Assembly (NCBI GenBank): GCA_944380875.1 | Contig: CALWJA010000026.1 | Coordinates: 1-53,063 of the forward strand | Direction: 5' to 3' | Length of the DNA: 53,063 nucleotides | Origin: an uncultured Clostridia bacterium | Lineage (GTDB): Bacteria > Bacillota > Clostridia > Oscillospirales > Acutalibacteraceae | Shown here: one piece after another, positions 34,782 through 45,211 of the stretch | Position numbering within the stretch: position 1 is the stretch's first letter | How the letters are laid out: the number at the start of each line of letters is the position of its first letter | The notes under the pieces: generated by a model | Told to the model about the DNA's origin: nothing | What the model saw: only the letters and a program-made list of their open reading frames with translations | Databases searched by the model: none | Position numbers and translations under genes: made by a program

Positions 34782-36317
34782 ATGACGACAGCGCAGATTG
34801 GAATCACAATAGCTATCGTAGTCTATCTGGTAGCTATGCTGGTGATAGGAGCTGTATGCTCAAAGCGCAATAAAAACACGGACGATTTCTATTTAGGAGG
34901 CAGGAAACTGGGGCCTTTTGTCACAGCTATGAGCGCAGAAGCCTCTGATATGAGTTCCTGGCTTTTAATGGGGCTTCCCGGCCTGGCTTATCTGACCGGT
35001 ATCGCGGATGCGGGTTGGACCGCCATCGGCCTGGCTATTGGAACCTATGTAAACTGGCTGATTGTGGCGAAACGGATTCGCACCTATTCCCATGTTGCAG
35101 GCAACTCCATTACGATTCCGGACTTTTTCCATAACCGGTATCGGGATAAGAGCTGCAGCCTTATGTGTATTGCGGCGGTAGTGATTATTATTTTCTTTAT
35201 TCCCTACACTGCATCCGGTTTTGCAGCCTGCGGAAAGTTGTTTGCCAGCCTTTTCAACGTGGATTATCAGGTAGCCATGGTTATCAGCGCTGTGGTTATT
35301 GTGGGCTATACAGCTACAGGAGGCTTTTTGGCGGCCTCTACGACGGACTTTATCCAGTCCATTATTATGTCTATAGCTCTTTTGGCGGTTTTGGGATTTG
35401 GTGTCAGTGTTGCCGGCGGTTTCGGTGCGGTTATCCAAAACGCTCAGGAGATTCCCGGTTATTTGAGCATGACTCTTACGCATAATGTGGAGGAAAATGC
35501 TGCCCAGCCATACGGCACCTTGAACATTTTCTCCATGCTGGCCTGGGGCCTGGGATATTTTGGCATGCCTCATATTCTTCTTCGTTTTATGGCTATTGAG
35601 GATAAAAACAAATTGAAGCTCTCCCGTCGGGTAGCCTCCAGTTGGGTGGTAATTTCTCTTTTTGTGGGTGTTATGATCGGTGTGGTCGGCCTTGCTATGA
35701 CCAATGCGGGAGCTCTTGAGACGCTGGTAGGTTCGGATTCCGAGACCATTATCGTGCGTATTGCTGATCTTTTGAGCCAGAACGGTTTCCTCTGCGCATT
35801 ATTGGCCGGTGTGATTCTGGCAGGTATTCTGGCATCCACAATGTCCACTGCGGATTCGCAGCTTTTGGCGGCTTCTTCTTCCGTTTCGCAGAATCTGCTG
35901 CAGGGGGTATTTAAGCTGAAGCTTAGCACAAAGGCCAGCATGATCGCTGCGCGAATTACACTGATTGTAATTTCCATCATTGCGGCGTTTTTGGCTGCGG
36001 ATCCGAACAGCTCTGTTTTCAACATTGTATCCTTTGCTTGGGCTGGTTTTGGCGCGGCCTTTGGCCCGGTGGTTCTTATGGCTCTTTTCTGGAAGCGGAG
36101 CAATCGGTATGGCGCTTTGGCAGGAATGATTTCCGGCGGCGCAATGGTGTTCATCTGGAAGTATCTGGTTCGTCCTTTGGGCGGAGTCTGGAATATTTAT
36201 GAGCTGCTTCCGGCTTTCCTTGTGGCTTGCGCCGCTATAGTTATTGTGAGCCTTCTCACTCCTGCACCGGAAAAGGAAATTACAGATGAATTTGAGAAAG
36301 TTTCTTCTATGCAATAA
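34782..36317 (+). CDS. putP: Sodium/solute symporter, PutP-like (sodium:proline type)
   Basis: A 511-residue SSS-family membrane transporter with about thirteen hydrophobic helices. Family marks: DFYLGGRKLGPFVTAMSAEASDMSSWLLMGLPG (sodium and substrate site region), GNSITIPDFFHNRY, GYTATGGFLAASTTDFIQ and STMSTADSQLLAASSSVSQNLLQ. Closest in my judgement to sodium/proline symporters. ATG 34782 is used because a longer frame begins before its promoter, and AGGGG lies ten bases upstream of this ATG. Single gene behind a palindromic candidate operator. Confidence 0.9.
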   Translation: MTTAQIGITIAIVVYLVAMLVIGAVCSKRNKNTDDFYLGGRKLGPFVTAMSAEASDMSSWLLMGLPGLAYLTGIADAGWTAIGLAIGTYVNWLIVAKRIRTYSHVAGNSITIPDFFHNRYRDKSCSLMCIAAVVIIIFFIPYTASGFAACGKLFASLFNVDYQVAMVISAVVIVGYTATGGFLAASTTDFIQSIIMSIALLAVLGFGVSVAGGFGAVIQNAQEIPGYLSMTLTHNVEENAAQPYGTLNIFSMLAWGLGYFGMPHILLRFMAIEDKNKLKLSRRVASSWVVISLFVGVMIGVVGLAMTNAGALETLVGSDSETIIVRIADLLSQNGFLCALLAGVILAGILASTMSTADSQLLAASSSVSQNLLQGVFKLKLSTKASMIAARITLIVISIIAAFLAADPNSSVFNIVSFAWAGFGAAFGPVVLMALFWKRSNRYGALAGMISGGAMVFIWKYLVRPLGGVWNIYELLPAFLVACAAIVIVSLLTPAPEKEITDEFEKVSSMQ

Positions 36318-36373
36318 GCGTATGGGTATATTTTTCTAAACAATATACATAAGAAATTCAAAAGCCCTGCTAA

Positions 36374-36412
36374 TGCCCCGGTTTTGGTTTGATGCCAGAA
36401 CCGGGGTTTTGC
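36374..36412 (+). terminator. Intrinsic terminator after putP
   Basis: CCCCGGTTTTGG and CCAGAACCGGGG pair around TTTGATG, followed by TTTTG. Confidence 0.8.
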
Positions 36413-36509
36413 ATTGTGTGCTGGAAAACGATCAAATGGAAGACGTTTTTTCAGCGTTGTATGAAACGCAAGGTGTGTTTCCTTCCCTATGTGGGCAAGA
36501 TAAAAGAGG

Positions 36510-36538
36510 TTGCAGAAGAAGGGCGTACGTGATATAAT
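36510..36538 (+). promoter_or_regulatory. Promoter of uvrBA
   Basis: TTGCAG, 17-base spacer and TATAAT, about 124 bases before the uvrB ATG. Confidence 0.7.
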
Positions 36539-36539
36539 A

Positions 36540-36551
36540 AAACAAACGTTC
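36540..36551 (+). promoter_or_regulatory. Possible LexA (SOS) operator of uvrBA
   Basis: AAACAAACGTTC differs by one base from the Gram-positive LexA core GAAC-N4-GTTC and sits directly after the -10 box, where a repressor would block initiation. Confidence 0.4.
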
Positions 36552-36661
36552 TTGTAGTGTGCTTGGAATTTCCAGATCAAAGAATGGAAAAGAATTATTT
36601 TTGAGTGCCGGTAAAACTAGATTTGGAAACCGGAGATCAGATAGAGTTTGGAGCGTAAGCA

Positions 36662-38635
36662 ATGGGGAATTTTGAATTAGTCTCGCAGTATAAGCCTACA
36701 GGAGACCAGCCTGAAGCGATTTCTAAATTGGTGGAAGGAATCAAGAGGGGAGATAAGGAACAAACTTTGCTGGGGGTTACAGGCTCCGGCAAAACATTTA
36801 CTATGGCCAATGTAATTGCGCAGCTAAACAGGCCGGCGCTGGTCCTAGCTCATAATAAAACTCTGGCAGCGCAGCTTTGCTCAGAATTTCGGGAGTTTTT
36901 TCCCCATAACGCGGTGGAGTACTTCGTTTCTTACTACGATTACTACCAACCGGAAGCATATATTGCTACTACCGATACCTATATCGAAAAAGATTCCGCT
37001 ATCAACGATGAGATCGATAAGCTCCGCCATTCGGCCACAAGCGCCCTTTCTGAACGGCGGGATGTAATTATCGTTGCCAGCGTTTCCTGCATCTACAGCC
37101 TGGGTGATCCGATCGATTACCGGACTATGGTTATTTCTCTGCGCCCGGGTATGCAAAAAAGCCGGGATGAGGTTTTGAAAAAATTGGTGGAGATCCAGTA
37201 TGAACGGAACGATGTGAATTTTATTCGAAATAAGTTTCGTGTTAGAGGAGATACGCTGGAAATTTTTCCTGCCCAGAATACGGATACAATTATCCGTGTG
37301 GAATTCTTTGGGGATGAGATAGACCGGATTTGCGAATTGAACGCTCTAACGGGGGAATTTAAGGCGGAATTAAAGCATGTGGCGATTTATCCCGCTTCAC
37401 ACTATATTGTTCCCAGAGAAAAGATGCAGCGGGCTCTTCGGGAAATCGAAGAGGAAATGGAAGAACGGGTAAAATATTTTGAGTCTAAAGGCAAGTTGAT
37501 CGAGGCCCAGCGTATCCGGGAAAGAACACGCTATGACGTGGAACTTCTTGGGGAAATAGGCTTTTGTAAGGGAATCGAGAACTATTCCAGAGTAATGTCC
37601 GGCCGGGAACCGGGCAGCGCGCCGTATACACTCTTGGATTATTTCCCGAAAGATTTCCTCCTTTTTGTGGACGAATCCCATGTAACGCTGCCCCAGGTGC
37701 GGTCCATGTATGCAGGAGACAGGGCCCGGAAAACCTCTCTTATTGATTTTGGTTTCCGGCTTCCTTCCGCTTACGATAACCGTCCTTTGAATTTCGATGA
37801 ATTTTATGAACATGTAAACCAGGCCATATTCGTAAGCGCTACGCCGGGAGATTTTGAAAAGGAACATTCTACTCAAACTGTAGAACAGGTCATACGGCCT
37901 ACAGGGCTTCTGGATCCGGAAATCAGCGTGCGGCCTACGGAAGGGCAGATCGATGACCTGATTTCGGAAATCAATCTGCGGACAGCGAAAAAGCAGCGTG
38001 TGCTTGTAACCACTCTCACAAAGAAAATGGCGGAAGATTTGACTTCCTATTTGGAGGATATGGGTATACGGGTGCGGTATATGCACCATGATATCGATAC
38101 GGTGGAGCGCATGGAGATTCTGCGGGATCTTCGCCTTGGCGAGTTTGACGTGCTGGTAGGCATCAACCTTCTTCGTGAAGGGCTGGATATCCCGGAAGTT
38201 TCCCTTGTAGCTATTTTGGATGCGGATAAGGAAGGCTTCCTCCGTTCGGAACGTTCTTTGATCCAGACCATAGGCCGGGCGGCCCGAAACGCGGAGGGTT
38301 CCGTTATCATGTATGCCGATGAGGTTACACCCAGCATGGAGGGAGCTATCCGGGAGACAGAGCGCCGCCGCAGGATACAGATGGCATATAATGAAGAACA
38401 TGGCATAACGCCTCAGACGATTGTGAAAAAGGTTTCAGAGATTTTGGAGATTTCCAGCCATAAGGATGACGAAAAAGAGAAGAAGGGCGGAAAAAAACGC
38501 CGCATGACAGCGGCAGAGCGCAAGCAGGCTATCGAGCAGCTGACAAAGGAAATGAAAGCGGCTGCCAAATTGCTTGAATTTGAACATGCGGCTTATCTGC
38601 GGGATAAGATCAAAAGTTTGCAGGAAGGGAAATAA
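36662..38635 (+). CDS. uvrB: Excinuclease ABC subunit B
   Basis: A full-length 657-residue UvrB helicase-like damage verifier of nucleotide excision repair. Walker A ([14 protein letters not shown]) is near residues 37-50; the beta-hairpin [15 protein letters not shown] is near 90; later [27 protein letters not shown] and [23 protein letters not shown]; the UVR motif is at the C-terminus ([25 protein letters not shown]). SD GGAG is eight bases before ATG 36662. Followed 20 bases later by uvrA, the usual pair. Confidence 0.97.
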   Translation: MGNFELVSQYKPTGDQPEAISKLVEGIKRGDKEQTLLGVTGSGKTFTMANVIAQLNRPALVLAHNKTLAAQLCSEFREFFPHNAVEYFVSYYDYYQPEAYIATTDTYIEKDSAINDEIDKLRHSATSALSERRDVIIVASVSCIYSLGDPIDYRTMVISLRPGMQKSRDEVLKKLVEIQYERNDVNFIRNKFRVRGDTLEIFPAQNTDTIIRVEFFGDEIDRICELNALTGEFKAELKHVAIYPASHYIVPREKMQRALREIEEEMEERVKYFESKGKLIEAQRIRERTRYDVELLGEIGFCKGIENYSRVMSGREPGSAPYTLLDYFPKDFLLFVDESHVTLPQVRSMYAGDRARKTSLIDFGFRLPSAYDNRPLNFDEFYEHVNQAIFVSATPGDFEKEHSTQTVEQVIRPTGLLDPEISVRPTEGQIDDLISEINLRTAKKQRVLVTTLTKKMAEDLTSYLEDMGIRVRYMHHDIDTVERMEILRDLRLGEFDVLVGINLLREGLDIPEVSLVAILDADKEGFLRSERSLIQTIGRAARNAEGSVIMYADEVTPSMEGAIRETERRRRIQMAYNEEHGITPQTIVKKVSEILEISSHKDDEKEKKGGKKRRMTAAERKQAIEQLTKEMKAAAKLLEFEHAAYLRDKIKSLQEGK

Positions 38636-38655
38636 CAGGAGGTCAGTCAGATCAT

Positions 38656-41481
38656 ATGAGTTCTAAATCAATTTTTATTAAGGGAGCCCGGGAGCATAAC
38701 CTGAAAAATATAGATGTAGAGATTCCAAGGGAAAAACTGATCGTATTTACCGGCCTTTCCGGTTCAGGAAAGAGTTCTTTGGCTTTTGACACCATTTATG
38801 CGGAAGGGCAGAGACGGTATGTGGAATCCCTTTCCTCCTATGCGCGCCAGTTTCTTGGGCAGATGGAGAAGCCGGATGTGGATTATATCGAAGGCCTTTC
38901 TCCCGCTATTTCTATCGATCAGAAAACCACTTCCAAGAATCCCCGCTCCACAGTGGGAACCGTCACGGAAATCTATGACTATCTTCGTCTCCTTTATGCC
39001 AGAATCGGCATTCCCCATTGCCCTGTATGCGGCAGAGAGATCCAGCAGCAGACGGTGGATCAGATTGTGGATCAGGTGCTTTCTTTGCCGGAAAAAACAA
39101 AAATTATGGTTCTTGCCCCGGTGGTGCGTGGAAGAAAAGGTGAGCATCTGAAAGAATTTGAGGCGGCTAGAAAAAGCGGTTACGCTCGTGTGCGGGTGGA
39201 TGGGATCATTTACGACCTATCCGAATCGATCAAGCCCGAAAAGAATAAAAAGCATACCATTGAAGTTGTGGTGGACAGGCTGGTCATTTCCCCCAGTATC
39301 CGTTCCCGCCTGGCGGATTCCATAGAAACGGCAGCGTCTCTTTCCGGAGGTGTGCTGGTAGTCAATGTGTTGGGAGGAGAGGACATCACTTTTTCCCAAA
39401 ACTATGCGTGTCCTGAGCATGGAATCAGCATCGAGGAGTTAGCGCCCCGGATGTTTTCTTTCAACAATCCCTTCGGTGCCTGCCCTAAATGTACAGGATT
39501 GGGAGTTTTCATGCGGATTGATCCCGATTTAGTGATTCCGGATGCCTCCAAATCCATCAATAAAGGGGGGCTCAAGGGCAGTGGTTGGGCTATGGAAGGA
39601 AATTCTATTGCCGCCATGTATATGGAAGGGCTTGCAAAGCACTATCATTTTTCTCTGGATACGCCTTTGCAGGATTTGCCCCGGGAAATCATGGATATTC
39701 TCCTATATGGCACAAAGGGAGAAAAAATCACCTTGGAGCGGGTAAACGGCCGGGGAACCATGACCTATGAAGCGGAGTTCGAGGGAATTATCAACAATTT
39801 GGAGCGGCGTTTCAAAGAGACCCAGAGCAATTGGATTAAAGAAGAGATCGAATCCTATATGAGCGCTATTCCCTGCGACGTATGCCATGGGAAAAGGCTT
39901 TCTCCCATCAGCCTTTCCGTAACAGTAGGAGGGCTGAATATTGCTGATTTCTGTGATCTTTCCATTACCCAGGCTCTGCGCTTTATAGAGAATCTCACCT
40001 TGACGGATAAAGAGCGCATGATAGCAGAGACAATTCTTAAGGAGATCAAAAGCAGACTCGGTTTCCTGGAGAGCGTAGGGCTTTCCTATCTCACACTTTC
40101 CCGCTCTTCCGGTACTCTTTCCGGTGGGGAAAGCCAGCGGATCCGACTGGCCACACAGATCGGTTCTTCCCTAATGGGGGTTCTTTATATACTGGATGAA
40201 CCCAGCATAGGGCTGCATCAAAGGGACAACGACAAACTTTTGGCCACTTTGAAACACCTGCGAGATTTGGGGAATACCGTAATTGTAGTGGAACATGATG
40301 ATGAAACCATGTTGGCGGCGGATCACATCCTGGATATTGGTCCTGGCGCGGGAATCCATGGCGGATCGGTTATTTATAATGGCGATGTGCAGGGATTGCT
40401 GAAATGCGAGAAAAGCATAACCGGCCAGTATCTCAGCGGCAAGCGTCGTGTTGAGGTCCCGGAAACCCGACGGAAGGGCAATGGGAAAAAACTGCGGATT
40501 GTGGGCGCCTCTCAAAACAATTTAAAAAATATAACGGTAGATATTCCTTTGGGAGAATTCGTTTGTGTTACCGGCGTTTCCGGTTCCGGAAAGTCTTCTC
40601 TTGTAAACGAGATTCTTTATAAGTATCTGGCTGCGGAATTGAACAGGGCGAAAACCCGTCCCGGTAGTTTTAAACAAATGAAGGGGCTGGACGCTCTGGA
40701 TAAAGTGATCGAGATCAACCAGGCTCCCATAGGCAGGACACCCCGCTCCAATCCGGCCACGTATACCGGTGTATTTACAGATATCCGGGAACTTTTCGCC
40801 TCCACTCAGGATGCCAAAATGCGAGGGTTTTCTTCTGGGCGTTTTTCCTTCAACATCAAGGGGGGGCGCTGCGAAGCCTGCCAGGGGGACGGTATTCTGA
40901 AGATAGAAATGCATTTTCTGCCGGATGTGTATGTACCCTGCGACGTTTGCAAGGGAAAAAGGTATAACAGGGAAACTCTGGAAGTGAAATACAAAGGGAA
41001 GAGTATTTACGACGTTTTGGAAATGACCGTTGAAGAAGGAGTGGAATTCTTCGGTAGCCTGCCGAAAATTGCGCGGAAATTGCAAACGCTGCAGGATGTG
41101 GGGCTTGGTTATATAAAGATCGGACAGCCTGCCACAACCCTTTCCGGAGGAGAAGCCCAGCGGGTGAAATTAGCCGCGGAGCTAAGCCGCAGACCTACAG
41201 GCAGAACCATTTATATCCTGGATGAACCCACCACGGGTCTGCATATCGCCGATGTGCATAAATTGATTGAGGTATTGCAGAAATTGGTGGATACGGGGAA
41301 TACGGTCGTGGTGATTGAGCACAATCTGGATCTTATTAAAACGGCCGATTATGTGATCGATCTGGGCCCCGAAGGGGGAGACGGCGGCGGTATGGTAGTT
41401 GCCAAAGGAACGCCCGAAGAAGTCGCGCAGGTAAAGGAATCGTATACCGGCCAGTATCTCAAAAAAGTTTTGGCAAAATGA
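38656..41481 (+). CDS. uvrA: Excinuclease ABC subunit A
   Basis: A full-length 941-residue UvrA, the damage sensor ATPase. Two ABC modules are seen: Walker [15 protein letters not shown] near residue 31 and [14 protein letters not shown] near 640; signatures [16 protein letters not shown] and [17 protein letters not shown]. Zinc-binding Cys pairs include [17 protein letters not shown] and [26 protein letters not shown] precedes ATG 38656. Shares an operon with uvrB. Confidence 0.97.
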   Translation: MSSKSIFIKGAREHNLKNIDVEIPREKLIVFTGLSGSGKSSLAFDTIYAEGQRRYVESLSSYARQFLGQMEKPDVDYIEGLSPAISIDQKTTSKNPRSTVGTVTEIYDYLRLLYARIGIPHCPVCGREIQQQTVDQIVDQVLSLPEKTKIMVLAPVVRGRKGEHLKEFEAARKSGYARVRVDGIIYDLSESIKPEKNKKHTIEVVVDRLVISPSIRSRLADSIETAASLSGGVLVVNVLGGEDITFSQNYACPEHGISIEELAPRMFSFNNPFGACPKCTGLGVFMRIDPDLVIPDASKSINKGGLKGSGWAMEGNSIAAMYMEGLAKHYHFSLDTPLQDLPREIMDILLYGTKGEKITLERVNGRGTMTYEAEFEGIINNLERRFKETQSNWIKEEIESYMSAIPCDVCHGKRLSPISLSVTVGGLNIADFCDLSITQALRFIENLTLTDKERMIAETILKEIKSRLGFLESVGLSYLTLSRSSGTLSGGESQRIRLATQIGSSLMGVLYILDEPSIGLHQRDNDKLLATLKHLRDLGNTVIVVEHDDETMLAADHILDIGPGAGIHGGSVIYNGDVQGLLKCEKSITGQYLSGKRRVEVPETRRKGNGKKLRIVGASQNNLKNITVDIPLGEFVCVTGVSGSGKSSLVNEILYKYLAAELNRAKTRPGSFKQMKGLDALDKVIEINQAPIGRTPRSNPATYTGVFTDIRELFASTQDAKMRGFSSGRFSFNIKGGRCEACQGDGILKIEMHFLPDVYVPCDVCKGKRYNRETLEVKYKGKSIYDVLEMTVEEGVEFFGSLPKIARKLQTLQDVGLGYIKIGQPATTLSGGEAQRVKLAAELSRRPTGRTIYILDEPTTGLHIADVHKLIEVLQKLVDTGNTVVVIEHNLDLIKTADYVIDLGPEGGDGGGMVVAKGTPEEVAQVKESYTGQYLKKVLAK

Positions 41482-41500
41482 ACGCTGGGGAGGTGATCCT

Positions 41501-42238
41501 GTGGAAGGAACTCTCGAAATATCCTCTCTTTTGGGCTGGGAAACGGCTGTTTATATCCCTGAAGGGCAAAGAGAAGATTTCCCTGTTTTGTTTCTGAACG
41601 GCGGCAAAGGAATAGGGGAAGATATTTCTTCTCTGGTTCATCTTTGGGAACGGATGTACCCCCGCCGGGAAGCCTCTTTTCCTTATCTCTTAGCAGGTTT
41701 GGGAGCTGCAGACTGGAATAGTGCTTATTCTCCCTGGCCCGCCGAATCTCTGGCTAAAGGAGGGGAAGCCTTTTCGGGGCATGCCCCGGAAACGGGCAAA
41801 TTCTTGCTGCAGGAGTATCTCCCTTATATATGCAGGATGTATCCTGCTTCTATAGAGAGGGATAAGCGCATCGTGGCAGGTTACTCCCTGGGCGGTCTTG
41901 CCGCTTTGTATCTGTTTTTAAAGACGGGGCAGTTTGCGGGAGCCGCCAGCTGTTCCGGATCCCTTTGGTATCCCGGCTGGTGCGCCTATTTGGAGAATGC
42001 TTCCTTTCCTCCCCAGCCTTCCTATGTGTATCTTTCTTTGGGGCGTGCGGAACGAAAGATTCGCTCTCGCATAATGGCACAAAATCCGGCGTGCACAGAA
42101 AAGACCTGTGCTATACTGTCGGAGCGAATGGCTGCAGGATCCAGAGCCGTGTTCCAATGGAATAACGGAGGGCATGGCTTTGAAGTAACAGAAAGGCTTA
42201 TGCGGGCTTTTCTGTGGATGCGGGAGTTTATAGGATGA
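41501..42238 (+). CDS. Putative alpha/beta-hydrolase esterase
   Basis: A 245-residue esterase D/IroE-like hydrolase. The nucleophile elbow GYSLGGLAAL carries the predicted Ser near residue 129, and NGGHGFEV near 227 holds the predicted catalytic His. A substrate cannot be assigned. Start GTG 41501 follows a perfect GGAGGTGA at five bases, only 20 bases after uvrA, so it may be transcribed with uvrBA although no repair role is implied. A terminator follows. Confidence 0.78.
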   Translation: MEGTLEISSLLGWETAVYIPEGQREDFPVLFLNGGKGIGEDISSLVHLWERMYPRREASFPYLLAGLGAADWNSAYSPWPAESLAKGGEAFSGHAPETGKFLLQEYLPYICRMYPASIERDKRIVAGYSLGGLAALYLFLKTGQFAGAASCSGSLWYPGWCAYLENASFPPQPSYVYLSLGRAERKIRSRIMAQNPACTEKTCAILSERMAAGSRAVFQWNNGGHGFEVTERLMRAFLWMREFIG

Positions 42239-42263
42239 TATAGAGATAATAGAGACCGAAAGG

Positions 42264-42306
42264 AAAAAGGGGAGGGACGCCATATGGCGCCCCTCCCTTT
42301 TTAGAC
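42264..42306. terminator. Terminator ending the uvrBA-esterase unit
   Basis: AAAAAGGGGAGGG-A-CGCC and GGCG-CCCCTCCCTTTTT pair around ATAT with one slip; A and T runs on both sides. Confidence 0.85.
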
Positions 42307-42407
42307 TGCGAAAAGTATTTCCGTTTCCTTTAGATTCCCGTTTTTGACCAGCTGCCGGCGGTGGATAACCATATTCACAGCCATTTCTGGAAATGCTTTT
42401 TAAAAGC

Positions 42408-42436
42408 TTTATTCTTCGTATTGTATCTGGTATAAT
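42408..42436 (+). promoter_or_regulatory. Possible promoter of the phospholipase C-like gene
   Basis: TTTATT, 17-base spacer and a consensus TATAAT; the -35 is weak. Confidence 0.4.
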
Positions 42437-42563
42437 GTACGACGATAGGCGGGAAAATGCGGCGGTGCGATTTTTAAAACCTGCCTATATAGGAGAATTT
42501 TGGGGCGGACGCCTTATGGAATCCTAGAAGGATTTTAGAAAATTGAGAATGGGGGATATGAGT

Positions 42564-43454
42564 ATGCCTGCAGCTATCACACATTATTTGCATGCCAAAC
42601 GGGTTTTGGAGGCTATGCGGAAAAGGGATGCTTCCTTCGCGGTAGTGGAAGACGCTTTTTTCTGGGGAGCACAGGGGCCGGATTTTTTATTCTGCAGCCG
42701 TTTCCTACCCTGGCAGAAAGGAGAAAGTCTTTCTGCATACGGCAGTAAGCTGCACGAAATAGCTCCTTCCAGACTTTTCAGCGCTATGAAAGAATATGAG
42801 AAGCAGCATACCGGTGAGCCTCTTCGCTCTTATATTTTGGGCTTTTTGTGTCATTATTCGGCGGACCGGATCTGTCATCCTTTTGTTTGTTACGGCGCTT
42901 ATACGCTTTTAAAGGAAGACCCATCCCAGTCTGAAGATGTTTTCCATAATCAAATTGAATCCGCGTTGGATATTATCATGCTTCGCTATGAAACAGCGCA
43001 GCTGCCGCTGGAGTTCCCTTTGAAAAGGACGGTTCCCAAAAATGAGCAGGTTATAAAAGCAGCGGCGGGGCTGTATATATACCTGTTCCAGGCGCTCTTT
43101 CATAAGGCAGTTTCCTTTAGCCGGATGACGGAAGCATTTTACGACTGCCGGACAATCTTCAGTTTGCTTACAGACAGAACAGGTTTTAAAAAGAATCTTG
43201 TAGAAAAATTTGAAAAGAAAAAGCAGCGTTCTATTTCCTGCCATATCCGTCCTTTAAGTGAGAAAGAAGAGACGGATTACGCCAACATATTAAACGGAGA
43301 ATGGCGATGGCCTCCGGAAAGCGAAATATATCGGGATGAAAGCTTTTTGACTCTTTATGAAGAAGCTATAAAGGACGGCATGGAGCTTGTGAAGGAATGG
43401 CCGCAAAGCACGGATATGGAGGTTCTTACAGAGGAAATTCCTTTCGGAGGATAA
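42564..43454 (+). CDS. Zinc-dependent phospholipase C-like protein
   Basis: A 296-residue all-helical protein of the zinc-dependent phospholipase C/S1-P1 nuclease-like family. His and Asp residues suited to zinc are seen in THYLHAKRVLEAM, EDAFFWGAQGPDFLF, GFLCHYSADRICHPFV and FHNQIESALD. There is no signal peptide, unlike secreted toxins, so it is probably a housekeeping or lipid-modifying relative. Several in-frame starts lie close together (TTG 42543, ATG 42549, 42558, 42564). I chose 42564 because family members usually begin MPA and GGGGG sits nine bases upstream. Confidence 0.78.
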   Translation: MPAAITHYLHAKRVLEAMRKRDASFAVVEDAFFWGAQGPDFLFCSRFLPWQKGESLSAYGSKLHEIAPSRLFSAMKEYEKQHTGEPLRSYILGFLCHYSADRICHPFVCYGAYTLLKEDPSQSEDVFHNQIESALDIIMLRYETAQLPLEFPLKRTVPKNEQVIKAAAGLYIYLFQALFHKAVSFSRMTEAFYDCRTIFSLLTDRTGFKKNLVEKFEKKKQRSISCHIRPLSEKEETDYANILNGEWRWPPESEIYRDESFLTLYEEAIKDGMELVKEWPQSTDMEVLTEEIPFGG

Positions 43455-43494
43455 TTTTGCTGGTTTACGGCTGGGTTAGGGGTGCCAAAAGTAT

Positions 43495-44367
43495 ATGCGC
43501 AATGAAAAAGAAATGATGGAACTTATCCTGAAAACCGCACGGGAAGACGAACGGATCCGAGCCGTATATATGAGCGGTTCCAGATGCAATCCCAATTCGC
43601 CCCGGGATATTTTTCAGGATTACGACATAGCCTATGTAGTGGAAGAAACGGAATCTTTCCAGAAAGATCCCCAGTGGATTGACCGCTTCGGCAAGCGGCT
43701 TTATATGCAGTATCCGGAAGACAGCTCTTTCTTCCCCTCAGATAAGGCGAACTGTTATGGTTGGCTCATGCAATTTGAGGATGGTAACCGGTTGGATTTG
43801 CATGTGCAGACTCGTAAGCGGGCCCTGCAGGAGTTTCAAGAGGATAGTCTCTGCAAGGTACTTTTGGATAAAGATGGTATCCTTCCTATAAGGCTGGAAG
43901 GTTCGGACAAGTCGTTTTTGGTGCAAAAACCCAGCGAGACTCAGTTTTCAGAAGTTTGCAATGAATTTTGGTGGGGGCTTAACAGTTTGCAGAAGGCTCT
44001 TTGGAGGGAAGAGATCCCCTATGCCCAGCAGGTTATGAACCAGGTTCTGCGGGATCAGCTTCTGCTTTTGCTTTCCTGGAAAATCGGAATGCAGACGGAT
44101 TTTTCCTGCAGTATCGGAAAAGCTGGTAAATATATGCATCGTTGGCTCACAGAGGAAGAATATGCCCGGTATTTGGATACGTATTCCTGCGGTAATACAG
44201 AAGCTATGTGGGAATCTGCAGAGCGGATGTGCCGCTTCTTTGATGAAACGGCTAAATGTGTGGCGGAGCAATTCCATTTCTTGTATAATCAGCGTGAAGC
44301 GGATGCCAGTTTTGGGCTTTTTCGCCATGTTAGAAACTTGCCGAAAGATGCAGAAAAGGTATTGTAA
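43495..44367 (+). CDS. Aminoglycoside 6-adenylyltransferase-like nucleotidyltransferase
   Basis: A 290-residue ANT(6)/AadE-like protein. The nucleotidyltransferase core YMSGSRCNPNSPRDIFQDYDIAYVV near residues 24-50 has the GSR and the D-x-D metal pair, a third acidic residue in NRLDLHV near 104, and the helical C-terminal domain WWGLNSLQKALWREEIPYA with WKIGMQTDFS. Resistance enzymes of this family adenylylate streptomycin; many chromosomal relatives have no proven resistance role. It lies 40 bases after the phospholipase-like gene, with no resistance genes or mobile elements nearby. Confidence 0.85.
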   Translation: MRNEKEMMELILKTAREDERIRAVYMSGSRCNPNSPRDIFQDYDIAYVVEETESFQKDPQWIDRFGKRLYMQYPEDSSFFPSDKANCYGWLMQFEDGNRLDLHVQTRKRALQEFQEDSLCKVLLDKDGILPIRLEGSDKSFLVQKPSETQFSEVCNEFWWGLNSLQKALWREEIPYAQQVMNQVLRDQLLLLLSWKIGMQTDFSCSIGKAGKYMHRWLTEEEYARYLDTYSCGNTEAMWESAERMCRFFDETAKCVAEQFHFLYNQREADASFGLFRHVRNLPKDAEKVL

Positions 44368-44434
44368 TCCTGTTTCTGCAGCACAGTGGCGGAAATTTTA
44401 TTAGCCGTATTTATCTTTCTATGTGACCATATCA

Positions 44435-44463
44435 CAGACACAAAGAATAAGAACAATTATACT
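44435..44463 (+). promoter_or_regulatory. Possible promoter of ccdA-tlpA
   Basis: CAGACA, 17-base spacer and TATACT, 67 bases before ATG 44530; the -35 is weak. Confidence 0.35.
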
Positions 44464-44529
44464 TAAAAAAAACACAAACAGTATTTTTTAAAAGTAAGCA
44501 AGGATAGTATCAAGGAAAGGCGGATTCAT

Positions 44530-45198
44530 ATGCAATATTTGATAACCTTTTTAGAAGGGATTATCACCTTTATTTCTCCCTGCGTCCTACCCCTGCTTCC
44601 TGTGTATATCCTGTATTTTGCAGGAGACCAGGCGGAAAAGAAAACGAAAAAATCCATTGAAAATGCATTGGGATTCGTAGCTGGTTTTACTATCCTTTTC
44701 ATGCTCCTGGGATTGTTTGCCGGAAGTATTGGAGCTTTTCTGATTCGATATCAGACAGCTGTGAATATTGTAACAGGCCTCATTGTAATCCTTTTCGGCA
44801 TCCATTATACAGGAATTTTACGGATTGGGTTCCTCAATAAGACAGTAAAGCTCAATACGGAAATAAAACCCAATAATGTCTTCTCTTCCGCTTTGTTCGG
44901 TGCGGTGTTTGCGGTGGGCTGGTCCCCCTGCACCGGAGCCTTTTTGGGCTCTGCCATGATGATGGCTGCTAGCCAGACCGGTTGGGTTTCCGGAATGCTT
45001 CTTCTCCTTTCCTATTCTCTGGGGCTGGGAGTTCCTTTCGTCCTCTGCGCGGTGCTGATTGACCAGCTGAAGGGTGCTTTTGCGTTTATCAAAAAGCACT
45101 ATAGAGTGATCAATATGGTTTGCGGGATTTTCCTGATTTTAATTGGTATCTTGATGATGACAGGTATATTTTCCAAGATAACCGCCGCTTTGGCATAA
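44530..45198 (+). CDS. ccdA: CcdA-family thiol-disulfide transmembrane reductase
   Basis: A 222-residue membrane protein with six hydrophobic helices, the size of CcdA. The redox pair is visible as Cys in FISPCVLPLLP (residue 18) and in VGWSPCTGAFLG (about 137). It moves reducing power from cytoplasmic thioredoxin across the membrane. The thioredoxin-like partner is encoded 13 bases downstream. No c-type cytochrome genes are near, so a general extracytoplasmic thiol-reduction role is more likely than cytochrome maturation. Confidence 0.93.
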   Translation: MQYLITFLEGIITFISPCVLPLLPVYILYFAGDQAEKKTKKSIENALGFVAGFTILFMLLGLFAGSIGAFLIRYQTAVNIVTGLIVILFGIHYTGILRIGFLNKTVKLNTEIKPNNVFSSALFGAVFAVGWSPCTGAFLGSAMMMAASQTGWVSGMLLLLSYSLGLGVPFVLCAVLIDQLKGAFAFIKKHYRVINMVCGIFLILIGILMMTGIFSKITAALA

Positions 45199-45211
45199 AG
45201 GAGGAGCATAC

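Larger units (their letters stand above)
36413..36661 (+). other. Upstream region of uvrBA
   Basis: Apart from the promoter at 36510-36538 and the LexA-like site at 36540-36551 no feature is seen; no small frame here has a ribosome site. Confidence 0.4.
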
